DNA of 64,000 bases. Source: Sphingobacterium tabacisoli (GTDB lineage: Bacteria > Bacteroidota > Bacteroidia > Sphingobacteriales > Sphingobacteriaceae). The position numbers and the translations under genes are program-made. This document shows, piece after piece, positions 24,650-33,987 of the stretch. Below the pieces are notes generated by a model. That model was not told where the DNA came from, searched no databases, and saw only the letters and a list, made by a program, of their open reading frames with translations. Location of the stretch: the NCBI RefSeq assembly GCF_017908035.1, contig NZ_JAEQMU010000001.1:1054001-1118000 (forward strand). The letters run 5' to 3'. Numbering within the stretch: position 1 is the first letter of the stretch; every line of letters begins with the position of its first letter.

Positions 24650-25627
24650 TTAAGGTTCAACGGTGATCTGTAATGTGCGGAGAACCTCATTTTTACCGTC
24701 TTTATTCGCGTTCATCGCAATAAAGACCACTTCGTACCGGCCTGCCTTCTTATAGGTGTGACTATAGCTACGGATCGGTTTATCAATAAAACTTTTAACT
24801 GCCACCCCCGGGTTGTGGCCGAGGTTGGTATCGGTAATCACAAATGGATTACTCAAGCACCACATTTCATACGTCTCCGTCGTAGTCAGTGGGCCCCGCA
24901 TCGTAACTGCGGAGGAACTCGCTGACAAGTCAAATGAGTTCGACATCCAGGATGCGATCCCCCCTTCATAAAAAGGTTTCCAACCGGCATTGCCCTGCGT
25001 CATCAATACGGTGGTGCCCAGTGGCGTGACCGCACTTAATGTCAGCGCCTGAAATCGCCATATTGCCGACTTACCGTTAGCCATCGTATTCGGCCGATTG
25101 GTATAACGGAAGGCGATGTAGTTTCTTTTGTTTTTCGTAATGTGCGCGGCAATATTATATACTCCGGAAGCAATATAAGGATTGGTGCTACTGCAATTCA
25201 GCGGACTCCAAGCATAGTTTTCGCTCAGGTCAATCCACTTTGCCTTTTTTATTTTATCCATCTGTTCGTCCACCGGAACACCGGTAAGATCAAGATCACT
25301 GCTTACTAAAACATGGAACTGATCGGCCTGACAAAAAGGAGCCGTCCCCCCTTGTCCGCGGACCTGATTCTGAAAAGAAAGATTTAACCGCTCCAGTGCG
25401 ATTATACTATCCTTATCCGAATAGTAATAATCGTTACCAAATTCACCCGAAAAAAAAGTAACGATATCAGCATCCCCTTCAAAATCAAACTGAACAGGTT
25501 GCCCGATCTTGACGGTAGACTGCAATGCCTTCACCTCAAAGGCCGGAGATACCAGCTTTAGCTCTTTGGAACATCCTCCGCCCATAAGAACAACTAAGAA
25601 AAGAACAATATATTTATGCGTATCCAT
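24650..25627 (-). CDS. DUF5017-type surface lipoprotein
   Basis: From MDTHKYIVLFLVVLMGGGC, a lipobox protein of 325 residues. The N-terminal LVSPAFEVKALQSTVKIGQPVQFDFEGDADIVTFFSGEFGNDYYY pattern is that of DUF5017, a family of Bacteroidota lipoproteins found right after SusD. It probably belongs to the surface glycan-binding complex (SusE/F-like role), with a C-terminal Ig-like half (YSHTYKKAGRYEVVFIAMNAN). Its start lies 37 bp after the SusD stop. Confidence 0.82.
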   Translation of the reverse strand: MDTHKYIVLFLVVLMGGGCSKELKLVSPAFEVKALQSTVKIGQPVQFDFEGDADIVTFFSGEFGNDYYYSDKDSIIALERLNLSFQNQVRGQGGTAPFCQADQFHVLVSSDLDLTGVPVDEQMDKIKKAKWIDLSENYAWSPLNCSSTNPYIASGVYNIAAHITKNKRNYIAFRYTNRPNTMANGKSAIWRFQALTLSAVTPLGTTVLMTQGNAGWKPFYEGGIASWMSNSFDLSASSSAVTMRGPLTTTETYEMWCLSNPFVITDTNLGHNPGVAVKSFIDKPIRSYSHTYKKAGRYEVVFIAMNANKDGKNEVLRTLQITVEP

Positions 25628-25664
25628 AGTGAATGATATTATATATCCCATATTTTTAAATGAA

Positions 25665-27266
25665 TTACCAGCCGGGGTTCTGTTCCAATTTTGGGTTTAC
25701 CCCCATTTCATAAGAAGGTATAGGCCACATCGCATCTCTTTCCCGGACATTGTTATAATAGTTATACATCGAGGTGTACAGGGTATTCGTACCCGAAGGC
25801 ACTTCAGACAGGCGTTCTTTCATCTTATCGTAGAAATCCCCCCAACGGATCAGATCATTTTTCCGGAGCGCTTCAAAACATAACTCCCGGGCCCGCTCAT
25901 TTTTTATCTCCAGCTGTAATTCTTCGTACGAAAGTCCGGTAAGGTCTACCGTAATATCACCGCCCTCGACCTCCACCCCTTTGGCACGTCGACGCACTTT
26001 GTTCAGCAAGCCCAGCGCGTTGGTCGGTGAATTTTCAGATTCATTGATCGCTTCTGCGGCCATCAATAAAACATCGGAATACCGTACCAGGGGAAAGTTC
26101 TGCGGCGTCTGTGTGTTGGTCTTTGGCAGTACCAACTCATTCTCTCTTCTGAATTTACCACAGAACCGTTCAATAAGTAAGCTGGTCACCGGAAAAGCTT
26201 CCTTGCCATTCGTCCCATACCGATAAGGTGAAATAGCCCAGTCGCGCCGCTTATCATCGGTATCATAGAGTCTGTAGAGCCAGGGATGTGGTCTGACCAT
26301 TCCCTGTGAGAAACCAAATCCTAAGGTACCCGTAGCCGAATATGCAATGCCATTATTAATACCGACACTACCTCCTGTCACGTTATAAACGCCAGTACCA
26401 TTGCCCCAGAATTCGACCTCCCAGATACTTTCTTTGCTATCGTATTTATCCTGCGCATAATTGACAAATACCTCTTCGTAGGAAGGATTCAGCCGATGAA
26501 AACCCAAGTCAATTACTTTCCTTGCCCATTTTGCGGCTTCGCTATAACGCTCTTTTTCCAGTAAAGGATATCCCGCCATATATAAATTGACCCGAGCCAG
26601 CACCGCCCATACCGCAGATCTGCTAACTCTTCCGGCGGACTCTACCGTATTGATGTCCTCCACCAAGGTGGCGGCATGCTCCATATCGGATAAGACCTGT
26701 GCGTAGACCTCCTTAATAGTGCTCCGCTTCAACTGTAGCACCTCATTTTCACTGGATACCGGCGGATCCAGCGGCATAGGCACCCCGCCAAACCGGCTCA
26801 CCAACAAAAAGTAATAATAGCCCCGTAAGAACAGCGCCTGCCCTTTGATCAGCTCCCGTTTTTCATCAGTCACCTGTAGATCCGCCTGATCGATATTTTT
26901 CAATAAACTATTGGCTCTACTGATCCCTCTGTACAATGCCCGCCAATGGTTCAGTAGCTTGTCATCGGTCGTATTTACCACATAATAACCGATCGTCCCA
27001 TTGTCCGTGGGAAAATGCATAAAGCCTTCATCCGCTTCCAGCCCCATCCGTCCTAACATCGAATTACCGTAGACAAATGTTTCTGCCAACACCGCGTACA
27101 CCCCACGCAGCGCAATATCCAACTGCTCCTCCGTCTTATAATAGCTTTCGGTCGAGACGACGTATTTATCAGGCTTTATATCCAGAAAATTATTGCAGGA
27201 ACTCAAACCCTGTAGTATAACCAAAACTGCAACAATGGGGGCGTATAATCTTATTTTCTTTAACAT
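25665..27266 (-). CDS. susD: SusD/RagB-family nutrient-binding lipoprotein
   Basis: The 533-residue lipoprotein starts with a lipobox (ILQGLSSC at about 17-24). It shows the SusD TPR-like pattern: YKTEEQLDIALRGVYAVLAE, a FLRGYYYFLLVSRFGGVPMPLDPP block, and a C-terminal LCFEALRKNDLIRWGDF and MWPIPSYEMGVNPKLEQNPGW end, which is diagnostic. It caps the SusC channel and binds the glycan. It follows SusC by 18 bp. Confidence 0.93.
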   Translation of the reverse strand: MLKKIRLYAPIVAVLVILQGLSSCNNFLDIKPDKYVVSTESYYKTEEQLDIALRGVYAVLAETFVYGNSMLGRMGLEADEGFMHFPTDNGTIGYYVVNTTDDKLLNHWRALYRGISRANSLLKNIDQADLQVTDEKRELIKGQALFLRGYYYFLLVSRFGGVPMPLDPPVSSENEVLQLKRSTIKEVYAQVLSDMEHAATLVEDINTVESAGRVSRSAVWAVLARVNLYMAGYPLLEKERYSEAAKWARKVIDLGFHRLNPSYEEVFVNYAQDKYDSKESIWEVEFWGNGTGVYNVTGGSVGINNGIAYSATGTLGFGFSQGMVRPHPWLYRLYDTDDKRRDWAISPYRYGTNGKEAFPVTSLLIERFCGKFRRENELVLPKTNTQTPQNFPLVRYSDVLLMAAEAINESENSPTNALGLLNKVRRRAKGVEVEGGDITVDLTGLSYEELQLEIKNERARELCFEALRKNDLIRWGDFYDKMKERLSEVPSGTNTLYTSMYNYYNNVRERDAMWPIPSYEMGVNPKLEQNPGW

Positions 27267-27284
27267 GTTCCTTATTTTAATCGT

Positions 27285-30200
27285 TTAAAAATTGGCTTTA
27301 GCTCCTGCCGTTACCGTCAGACTTCTTGGATAAGAAGAGTAATCAAATCCCGGAGTCAGGTTCGAGTGACGGACAGACACCTCGGGGTCATATCCACTGT
27401 ACCTTGACCAGGTAACCAAATTCTGTGCTGCGGTATACACTTCCAATCCTTTTAGTTTACCCCTCAGCCGCTTAGGAAAAGCATAGGACAACTGCACGGT
27501 CTTAAGCCGCAGGTAGGAACCATCTTCGATGATCTTACTCGAGTAGCGCCCTTTAGGACCGAAACCTCCAATCCTAAAATTCTCATCTGTGGGGTTTTCC
27601 AAGCTCCAACGGTTTTCATAGGAAGCAAATTGATTAAGCCCTATCCTATTCCCCATATTTCCTTCAAAGGCCAGCCTATTTGCATTGATGATATCATTTC
27701 CATAGTTCCACTGGAACAATACCCCTAGACTGATTCCCTTATAGGTAAAATTATTCTGAAGACCGCCGATATGCCTAGGCAGTGCACGCCCTATTTCTAC
27801 CATATCTTTCTCATTGACTGTACCGTCTTTATTGTAATCGATATATTTGATATCACCAGGCTGTACACTTGCATTCCCGTTGTTCGGTACGCCCGCTTTC
27901 AGTACATAGGTAGATCCGACCAGATCAAAATCGTCTACCTGATAGTTTCCATCCCAGACATATCCGTATAGGGTAGCCGCAGGCCCCCCGACCTTGCCTA
28001 TGTAAGAGAATGAACCGTTATAGTCCCCTGTAAAGCCGACCCAGGAGAGAATATTGGACTGCCCATCAGAAAGCTTCATGATCGTATTTTCATTGAAACT
28101 TATGTTGAAGGCCGTTTCCCAGGAAAAGTTCTTATTCCGGATATTTGTGGACCGTACCGCTATTTCCAGCCCTCTATTCCGTACTTCTCCGACATTCTTG
28201 TACACATTGCTAAAGCCTGTAGCCAGTGGAATATTCGCATTGAGCAGTAGGTCCGTAGTATTTTTCTGATAGAGATCTACGGTCAGATCTATCTTATTTT
28301 TCCATAGCGTCATATCATAACCGATATCCCATTGTGCCGTACTCTCCCATTTCAAATCCGTATTGCCCATGCCATTCAGGACAGCAGCGTAGTAGGGTTC
28401 CTGGTTACCGAAAGAATAATAATCGGTAATGTCCAGGGTCTGAAAACGCACAAAATCATTAATTCTGTTATTCCCCGTAACACCGTAGCTCAGGCGCAAC
28501 TTGGCGTCATTGATCCAAGAGACATCTTTCAGGAAATCTTCCTTACCCAACTGCCAGGCCAACGCGGCCGAAGGGAATACGCCCCAGCGGTTTGACTTCG
28601 AAAACTTCGAAGATCCATCTGCACGCACAGATCCGGTAAAAAGATACTTCGACTTATAATTGTAATTGACCCTACCCAAAAACGAAGCTAAGGTATTGGA
28701 TGTCAGAACAGATTTCACATTTTTGGGGATACCATAATCTAAGGCACGAAGTCCCAAATGCTCGTTGGTAATCCGGTCCGTCTCAAAGCCGTAGTTGTCC
28801 AAAGAGGTCCCCTGCAGGGTAAAAGCCCCCGTCACATCGAAATAATGAAGTGGGCTGATCCTCTTTTTATACGTAAGCCGGTTTTCATTCACCCAACTGT
28901 TCAGCTCAATATCACCATAGGAACCATTTGCACCATTCGGATTCCAATTCGATTTGAAGCCTTTATAAGTCTGTGAATTGTAAAGCGCCTGGCTCTTTGT
29001 AAATCGCTGGGTATAACCTCCACGTACATTTAAACTCAGGTCTTTGGTAATGCTGTAATCCAGCGCCGCACTGACAAAAAGATCCGACTTGGTCTCTTCT
29101 CTTATTTCATTATTCGTAGAAATCAGGGGGTTCATTAAGAAAATTGCGAACTCATCTTCCGGATCTATCAGTTCATTTACTAAATCAACATCATTGGCCA
29201 CAGGTCTATATCCCAACATCCTATACATCAGATAGGAAGCATAGGCATTGCTACTCGATTTCATCTCCGACGCCAGCGTTCCATAGTTTTTATCCTTCGC
29301 ATAGTTGATCTGTAAGCTTGTTTTGATCTTACTGCTGATATTCTGTTCCATATTCGCGCGGAACTGCATGCGGTTGAAACCGGAATTTACAATCACCCCA
29401 TCCTGCTTAAGGTGCGAAGCCGAAAATGCATATTTGGTATGCGTACTCGCACCACGGACCGAAAGCATATTATTGAGCATAGGGGCATTGCGAAAAAGCA
29501 ACGATTGCCAATCGATGTTGGGGGCATCCCTATAGTCGTCCAAAGTCATCGCCGGTTTGTCCAGATACAGGCTTTTGGCCCCTTCCGGACTAAGCTCTAA
29601 CTGATACCTGACAAATTCGTACGGATTCATCATCTGCATCCGCTTGATCGGAGACTGTATACCGTAATAACCTTGGTAAGCGATCTCCGGGGTACCGGGT
29701 TTCCCTTTTTTGGTTTCAATAATAATAACCCCATTCGCTCCTCTAGAGCCATAAATAGCCGAAGCCGAAGCATCCTTTAGAATATTGATTGATTCTACAT
29801 CAGCGGGGTTCAGGGATGATATGGAAAAATCTTCCATGGGAAATCCGTCAACGACATACAATGGTGCATTGCTCTGCGTCAGGGAATTGCCTCCCCGTAT
29901 CGTAATCTCAGCTGTACTGCCCGGTTGCGCTTCATAACTATTCACCTGCACCCCGGCAATACGTCCTGCCAGCGCCTGATCCAGCGAGGCCACCGGAGCC
30001 TGATTGAGCTCGTCCATCTTGACCTGTCCCACCGCACCTGTCAGATCACTTTTGTGAACCGTACCATACCCTACATTGACCACCACTTCTTCTAACTTCT
30101 GGTGCGAAGGAATCATCCGAACCGAATAAGCCTCCCGTTTATCAATCTCCAGCCGCTGCGCCTCATAGCCCAGCATCGTCAAGGTGAGGTAAGCATCGTC

Positions 30201-30701
30201 TACGATCCTGATATTGAAATTACCCTGCGCATCAGATACGATACTCTCCCCAGCGGATGAAGTCCTGATGGTCACATTGGGCAGTGCCTTTCCTTTCTCA
30301 TCGCTCACCTGCCCCCTGATCAGACGGGACGCCTGTTCCTTTGTGGCACTTCCCGCTTTTTTCTTAATAATGACCGTATTGTCCTGAATGACATAATTGA
30401 CCTGTAAGCCATCAAGCACTCTGGCGAGAACCTGATCCAGGCTTGCGTTTTCAAACTTTGCTGTAACCAGCTTATTCGCATTAAAGTCGGTGGATGAGTA
30501 CATAAATTTTATGCCTGCAACCTGATGTAGCTCTTTAAAAATATCCTTAATGCTCCGGCTTTTAAACTCCATCCGAATGCCCTGTTGCGCATCCACTGTA
30601 GCTATGCAAATGAAGAACGTAAAGATACCGGCGAGGAAAAGCTTTATCAGAAAAGTATTTCCCCTCCCGCTAGTGTGAGAATTAGTTCGTGTTTTATACA
30701 T
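27285..30701 (-). CDS. susC: SusC/RagA TonB-dependent receptor with STN domain
   Basis: The 1138-residue protein has a signal peptide, then an STN (secretin/TonB short N-terminal) domain at about 45-120 (DIFKELHQVAGIKFMYSS). A CarboxypepD_reg-like domain covers about 128-205, and the plug contains the SusC signature NVGYGTVHKSDLTGAVGQV with IRGGNSLTQSNAPLYVVDGFP. A 22-strand beta barrel ends in TAGAKANF. The STN domain normally talks to the anti-sigma factor, consistent with the FecR gene 89 bp upstream. It imports an oligosaccharide across the outer membrane. Confidence 0.94.
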   Translation of the reverse strand: MYKTRTNSHTSGRGNTFLIKLFLAGIFTFFICIATVDAQQGIRMEFKSRSIKDIFKELHQVAGIKFMYSSTDFNANKLVTAKFENASLDQVLARVLDGLQVNYVIQDNTVIIKKKAGSATKEQASRLIRGQVSDEKGKALPNVTIRTSSAGESIVSDAQGNFNIRIVDDAYLTLTMLGYEAQRLEIDKREAYSVRMIPSHQKLEEVVVNVGYGTVHKSDLTGAVGQVKMDELNQAPVASLDQALAGRIAGVQVNSYEAQPGSTAEITIRGGNSLTQSNAPLYVVDGFPMEDFSISSLNPADVESINILKDASASAIYGSRGANGVIIIETKKGKPGTPEIAYQGYYGIQSPIKRMQMMNPYEFVRYQLELSPEGAKSLYLDKPAMTLDDYRDAPNIDWQSLLFRNAPMLNNMLSVRGASTHTKYAFSASHLKQDGVIVNSGFNRMQFRANMEQNISSKIKTSLQINYAKDKNYGTLASEMKSSSNAYASYLMYRMLGYRPVANDVDLVNELIDPEDEFAIFLMNPLISTNNEIREETKSDLFVSAALDYSITKDLSLNVRGGYTQRFTKSQALYNSQTYKGFKSNWNPNGANGSYGDIELNSWVNENRLTYKKRISPLHYFDVTGAFTLQGTSLDNYGFETDRITNEHLGLRALDYGIPKNVKSVLTSNTLASFLGRVNYNYKSKYLFTGSVRADGSSKFSKSNRWGVFPSAALAWQLGKEDFLKDVSWINDAKLRLSYGVTGNNRINDFVRFQTLDITDYYSFGNQEPYYAAVLNGMGNTDLKWESTAQWDIGYDMTLWKNKIDLTVDLYQKNTTDLLLNANIPLATGFSNVYKNVGEVRNRGLEIAVRSTNIRNKNFSWETAFNISFNENTIMKLSDGQSNILSWVGFTGDYNGSFSYIGKVGGPAATLYGYVWDGNYQVDDFDLVGSTYVLKAGVPNNGNASVQPGDIKYIDYNKDGTVNEKDMVEIGRALPRHIGGLQNNFTYKGISLGVLFQWNYGNDIINANRLAFEGNMGNRIGLNQFASYENRWSLENPTDENFRIGGFGPKGRYSSKIIEDGSYLRLKTVQLSYAFPKRLRGKLKGLEVYTAAQNLVTWSRYSGYDPEVSVRHSNLTPGFDYSSYPRSLTVTAGAKANF

Positions 30702-30753
30702 TTGTAGTGTTTAAATTGGTAAGAATTTAAATAGGTTATTCGTAACCGATCAA

Positions 30754-30778
30754 ATAGGGATGTTCGTAGCATCCCTAT
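30754..30778. promoter_or_regulatory. hairpin between fecR and susC
   Basis: ATAGGGATG at 30754-30762 and CATCCCTAT at 30770-30778 form a perfect 9-bp stem with a 7-nt loop in the 89-bp gap between the FecR stop and the SusC start. In the minus-strand transcript it is followed by TTTGAT. It may be a partial terminator, or an mRNA-stabilising element separating sensor and transporter expression. A small GGTTA-TTCG-TAACC hairpin lies next to it at 30734-30747. Confidence 0.5.
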
Positions 30779-30790
30779 CTTCTCCATAGT

Positions 30791-31936
30791 TTATTTGGAT
30801 TCCATAGGCATTACATAGATTTTTCCTCCTTTTTCGATAATTCTGATATTGTTCGTCAGTTCGATCAATCTGAAAACCTCCTTAATATCCCTGTAGCGAC
30901 TGATGATACCCGAGTATTGCTGCTGGCGTACAGCAGGATCGACAGTGATCGCTACCTTATACCAATCCGCTAACTCCCCTATAACATCTACCAGATTTTC
31001 TTCTTCAAAAGAGAAAAGTCCTTTACGCCAAGCTTCTATTTTGTGCACCTGGGTAGCCTGAGTCACCGCGATACGGGCATTACCTTTGGATACCGTAGCT
31101 TTTTGATCAGGCTGAAGCATGATCGAGCTCTCAAAAAAACGATGATTGAGTTTTACTTTACCTTCGATGAGCGTAACTTCCTGTTTTTCCGCTCCATCTG
31201 CATTCACAAGAAAGGAAGTTCCCAACACTTCGATCTGCTGCAAACCGCTTTTTACCCTAAAAGGAACGGCCTTGTTATCCGACAGCATAGACTTCACCTT
31301 AAAATAAACTTCCCCTTCGATCTGCACGTCGCGTACGCCCTGATCAAAATGGGGATCTACTACGATCGTTGCCGCCTGATTCAGCCAAAGCTGCGTACCG
31401 TCCGATAACTGCAGCGCCATTGTCTCCCGGTTGGGATTGTGGAGCCGAAGAGACTTACCCTCTCCCGATGAAGATGGCGCGCTGACCACAATGATTTTTT
31501 CCTGATCGATCTCTTCAACCGATATTCCTTCGGGCAGTGTTCCATCCATAGCGTAAGAAGCGCCGTCTTTGACAATGCGTAATCCCGCTATGGCCGGAGA
31601 CTCCACTACCTCATGCTGCACCAGAATGGGTGCGTGATCACGGATCAACAAAAGATAGCCCGCACCACAAACTAACGTCGCTATTAAGACCGCCGCTAAT
31701 GTGCGGACATACCGCCTCAAGGAAGCACGTTTATAAACGGGAGGATTATCCAGGCGGCTGTCGATAGCGGTTTTTAAAGCCCGCCCTATTTCCGGGTCGA
31801 CATCGCTTTTCTTTTCGTATTTTTTTAGATTATAATAGAATGTCTCCACAAAATCTTCTTCAGATTCTGTTGCTTCTCCGCGCATGTAACGCGAAAAGAT
31901 AGCATGGAGCTTCTCTTTTAGTGAATTCTTCGACAT
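30791..31936 (-). CDS. FecR-family anti-sigma factor
   Basis: The 381-residue protein has a cytoplasmic N-terminus for binding the sigma factor, a membrane helix at about 69-88 (TLAAVLIATLVCGAGYLLLI), a periplasmic FecR domain (LSDGTQLWLNQAATIVV...VQIEGEVYFKV) and a C-terminal DUF4974-like domain (LVDVIGELADWYKVAIT). It transmits the ligand state of the SusC STN domain to the ECF sigma factor encoded 51 bp upstream. Confidence 0.92.
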   Translation of the reverse strand: MSKNSLKEKLHAIFSRYMRGEATESEEDFVETFYYNLKKYEKKSDVDPEIGRALKTAIDSRLDNPPVYKRASLRRYVRTLAAVLIATLVCGAGYLLLIRDHAPILVQHEVVESPAIAGLRIVKDGASYAMDGTLPEGISVEEIDQEKIIVVSAPSSSGEGKSLRLHNPNRETMALQLSDGTQLWLNQAATIVVDPHFDQGVRDVQIEGEVYFKVKSMLSDNKAVPFRVKSGLQQIEVLGTSFLVNADGAEKQEVTLIEGKVKLNHRFFESSIMLQPDQKATVSKGNARIAVTQATQVHKIEAWRKGLFSFEEENLVDVIGELADWYKVAITVDPAVRQQQYSGIISRYRDIKEVFRLIELTNNIRIIEKGGKIYVMPMESK

Positions 31937-31987
31937 AAAATAGACATTAGGTTTATACGCGTCTATCTATATGTCGAAGAAAAGGAG

Positions 31988-32557
31988 CTAGACTCCCAAA
32001 AAAAAAGTAAATATTTTTTTAAGCAGTACTTTTAATTCTGCTTTTGAATTGAGATACTGGTTCTGAACCGTTTTCGGCGATATATTTAAAAGTTCGCTGA
32101 TCTCCGCAGTCGACAGGTCATTCTCTAATTTAGATTTAACGATCTCCCTTCTCTTTTTGGGCAACTGCTCCATCCAGCAGGAGATAATAGCCCTTAACTC
32201 CTTTGCGGCAAATGAAGAGTCCGCATATTCGCTGTCCGCAATAATTTCAACAAAATCGTCAATAACTTCAAATTTATACTTGTTTGCTCTAAAACAGTCA
32301 ATGACTTTGTACTTAACCGCGTTGTAAAGATAGGCCTCTACCTGTCTGATATCTCTAGCGTTTCTTTTATTCCATATATCAATATAGACCTCCTGTAAAA
32401 TATCCTGCGTCAGATCCGCATCTCCTAAGCGCGCGAAAGCTCTGGTATACAAATCCTTCCAGGTTCTTTCATAAAGCCTGTCAAATGCGCTCCGGTCATC
32501 TTTCTGTACTAAAAGATAAAGCGATTCCAAAGAGCTATCAACTGAAGGATTATGCAT
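31988..32557 (-). CDS. ECF RNA polymerase sigma factor
   Basis: The 189-residue sigma factor shows region 2 (FDRLYERTWKDLYTRAFARLGDADLTQDILQEVYIDIW, then VEAYLYNAVKYKVIDCFR) and region 4 (LSTAEISELLNISPKTVQNQYLNSKAELK). It is of the FecI-like type that pairs with FecR. It is located just before FecR and SusC and very probably drives the locus 20138-30701. Confidence 0.93.
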   Translation of the reverse strand: MHNPSVDSSLESLYLLVQKDDRSAFDRLYERTWKDLYTRAFARLGDADLTQDILQEVYIDIWNKRNARDIRQVEAYLYNAVKYKVIDCFRANKYKFEVIDDFVEIIADSEYADSSFAAKELRAIISCWMEQLPKKRREIVKSKLENDLSTAEISELLNISPKTVQNQYLNSKAELKVLLKKIFTFFLGV

Positions 32558-32618
32558 GGGTATAATTAGTCGTACAATGAATAATCAAATAAAGCTATTT
32601 TTGAGAGATTAGCCTAAA

Positions 32619-33509
32619 CTATTTTTCCAAAAAATGTAAAAACAGCTCATCTCCTTTTACAAAACCTCTAAAATTCTCCACGCTTTTTTTGACATCTGGC
32701 ATGTTGTTATCCCAGTTATATTCATATTCTGCGGAAATCATGCCTTTAAAATGCTGCCTTTTTAATTCCGCAATCACTCCCGGGACATTATTGACTCCTG
32801 TTCCCCAATGTACATCGTGCGCTTTCTTATTTCCTTTCTCATTTAAATCCTTAAAATGTAAATGATAAATCCTGCCTTCCAGTTTTTTAAGACAGGCTAC
32901 AGGATCTAATCCCGAACGTACCCAATGTCCGATATCGGCGGCCGCCCCCATACGGATGCTCCGGTCTTTAACACTGTTTAAAACCACCTCAGGATCCCAA
33001 TAGTACGAGGGATTCGGGTGATTATGCAGTGCAACCCGGATATCATAGCGGTCGCACAATGTCGAGATATAATCCAACAGCCGTGCCTCAGGTTCACAGG
33101 TTATCGTTCTGACGCCCATACTTTTGGCAAACTTAAATACCTTTTCCCAATCGTCATCATTGTTCGTCTTGATCACCCCATATGCTTCCAATATGATATT
33201 CTTTTTCTGAAGCAGTTGCCTGATATACTGTTTACTGCTCTCGGACATATTGTAATCCATTTTTTCGTCAATACCACCCCCTATAATCTGCTGCGGGTAG
33301 GCTTCGACATACCGTAATCCGCTGCTATCTATCTTATCGAGCGCTTCGGTAAACGTAAACCGATTGAAGGTATACGCCTGAGCGCCCAATTTCCAGCCAA
33401 GAGCTTCTTCGGGATATTGTTTTGTCTCCGCTATTCTATCACTTTTAAATAGACTACATCCCGTCATCATGATGGTTGCCAGAACCAATACTGCTTTAAT
33501 ACTTTTCAT
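32619..33509 (-). CDS. lipoprotein sugar isomerase/epimerase (AP endonuclease family 2 fold)
   Basis: From MKSIKAVLVLATIMMTGC (lipobox Cys18) the protein has 296 residues and a TIM-barrel of the xylose-isomerase-like type. Motifs are HNHPNPSYYWDPE, DIGHWVRSG, HLHFKDL and ISAEYEYNW, which together supply the metal-binding His/Asp/Glu. Related lipoproteins occur with GMC or Gfo/Idh oxidoreductases in 3-keto-glycoside catabolism. It lies 61 bp from the ECF sigma gene and precedes the whole locus, suggesting a role in the same pathway. Confidence 0.82.
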   Translation of the reverse strand: MKSIKAVLVLATIMMTGCSLFKSDRIAETKQYPEEALGWKLGAQAYTFNRFTFTEALDKIDSSGLRYVEAYPQQIIGGGIDEKMDYNMSESSKQYIRQLLQKKNIILEAYGVIKTNNDDDWEKVFKFAKSMGVRTITCEPEARLLDYISTLCDRYDIRVALHNHPNPSYYWDPEVVLNSVKDRSIRMGAAADIGHWVRSGLDPVACLKKLEGRIYHLHFKDLNEKGNKKAHDVHWGTGVNNVPGVIAELKRQHFKGMISAEYEYNWDNNMPDVKKSVENFRGFVKGDELFLHFLEK

Positions 33510-33780
33510 ATGTAAATAATTATTCGTGCATTTAATTGTTTTCTCGATGGAATTCATGAATGCTTCGCATTTATTTCATGATCCGCCAGTTGATGGATCG
33601 GTTTGATTTTCTGCTGTCATTAACCTAGACTCCATACCACGGCACACAAGCTCCATCTAAGTCTTTGCGGTTTTGAAGTAGCCTTTTTTTTAATTATCAA
33701 GGCATACCTCTCAGGGTATTATAATCGGATACTATTTCAGTCTACTAAACTAGGAAGTCCTGCCACTGTATAGTTTTGAT

Positions 33781-33811
33781 ATATTATCATCTATGTTTAA
33801 GATATTATCAT
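33781..33811. promoter_or_regulatory. two ATATTATCAT sites 21 bp apart
   Basis: ATATTATCAT begins at 33781 and again at 33802, two helical turns apart, in the 478-bp gap between the isomerase gene (-) and the gene at 33988 (+). It may be an operator for either side. The rest of the gap holds no gene that I can support, apart from the palindrome at 33913. Confidence 0.35.
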
Positions 33812-33912
33812 AATTAGCTATCGCATCCCCCTTCATAAGACAACTCTAGCGATCAGCTGTATTTTTTCTTTCAGCGCCTATTTCCTGCTTTTGGCCAAAA
33901 ACAAGTAAAAAT

Positions 33913-33932
33913 TGCGCCCCTATAGGGGCGCA
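33913..33932. promoter_or_regulatory. 20-nt perfect palindrome TGCGCCCCTATAGGGGCGCA
   Basis: The palindrome stands 55 bp upstream of the start at 33988. It can form an 8-bp hairpin around TATA or be a dimer-binding operator. Its 12-nt core is the same as in the hairpin at 6482-6516. Confidence 0.5.
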
Positions 33933-33987
33933 GAAACTCAAAAAACGAGTGCAGAACTTTGGATTATACCATATGTGTAATTCAAAG

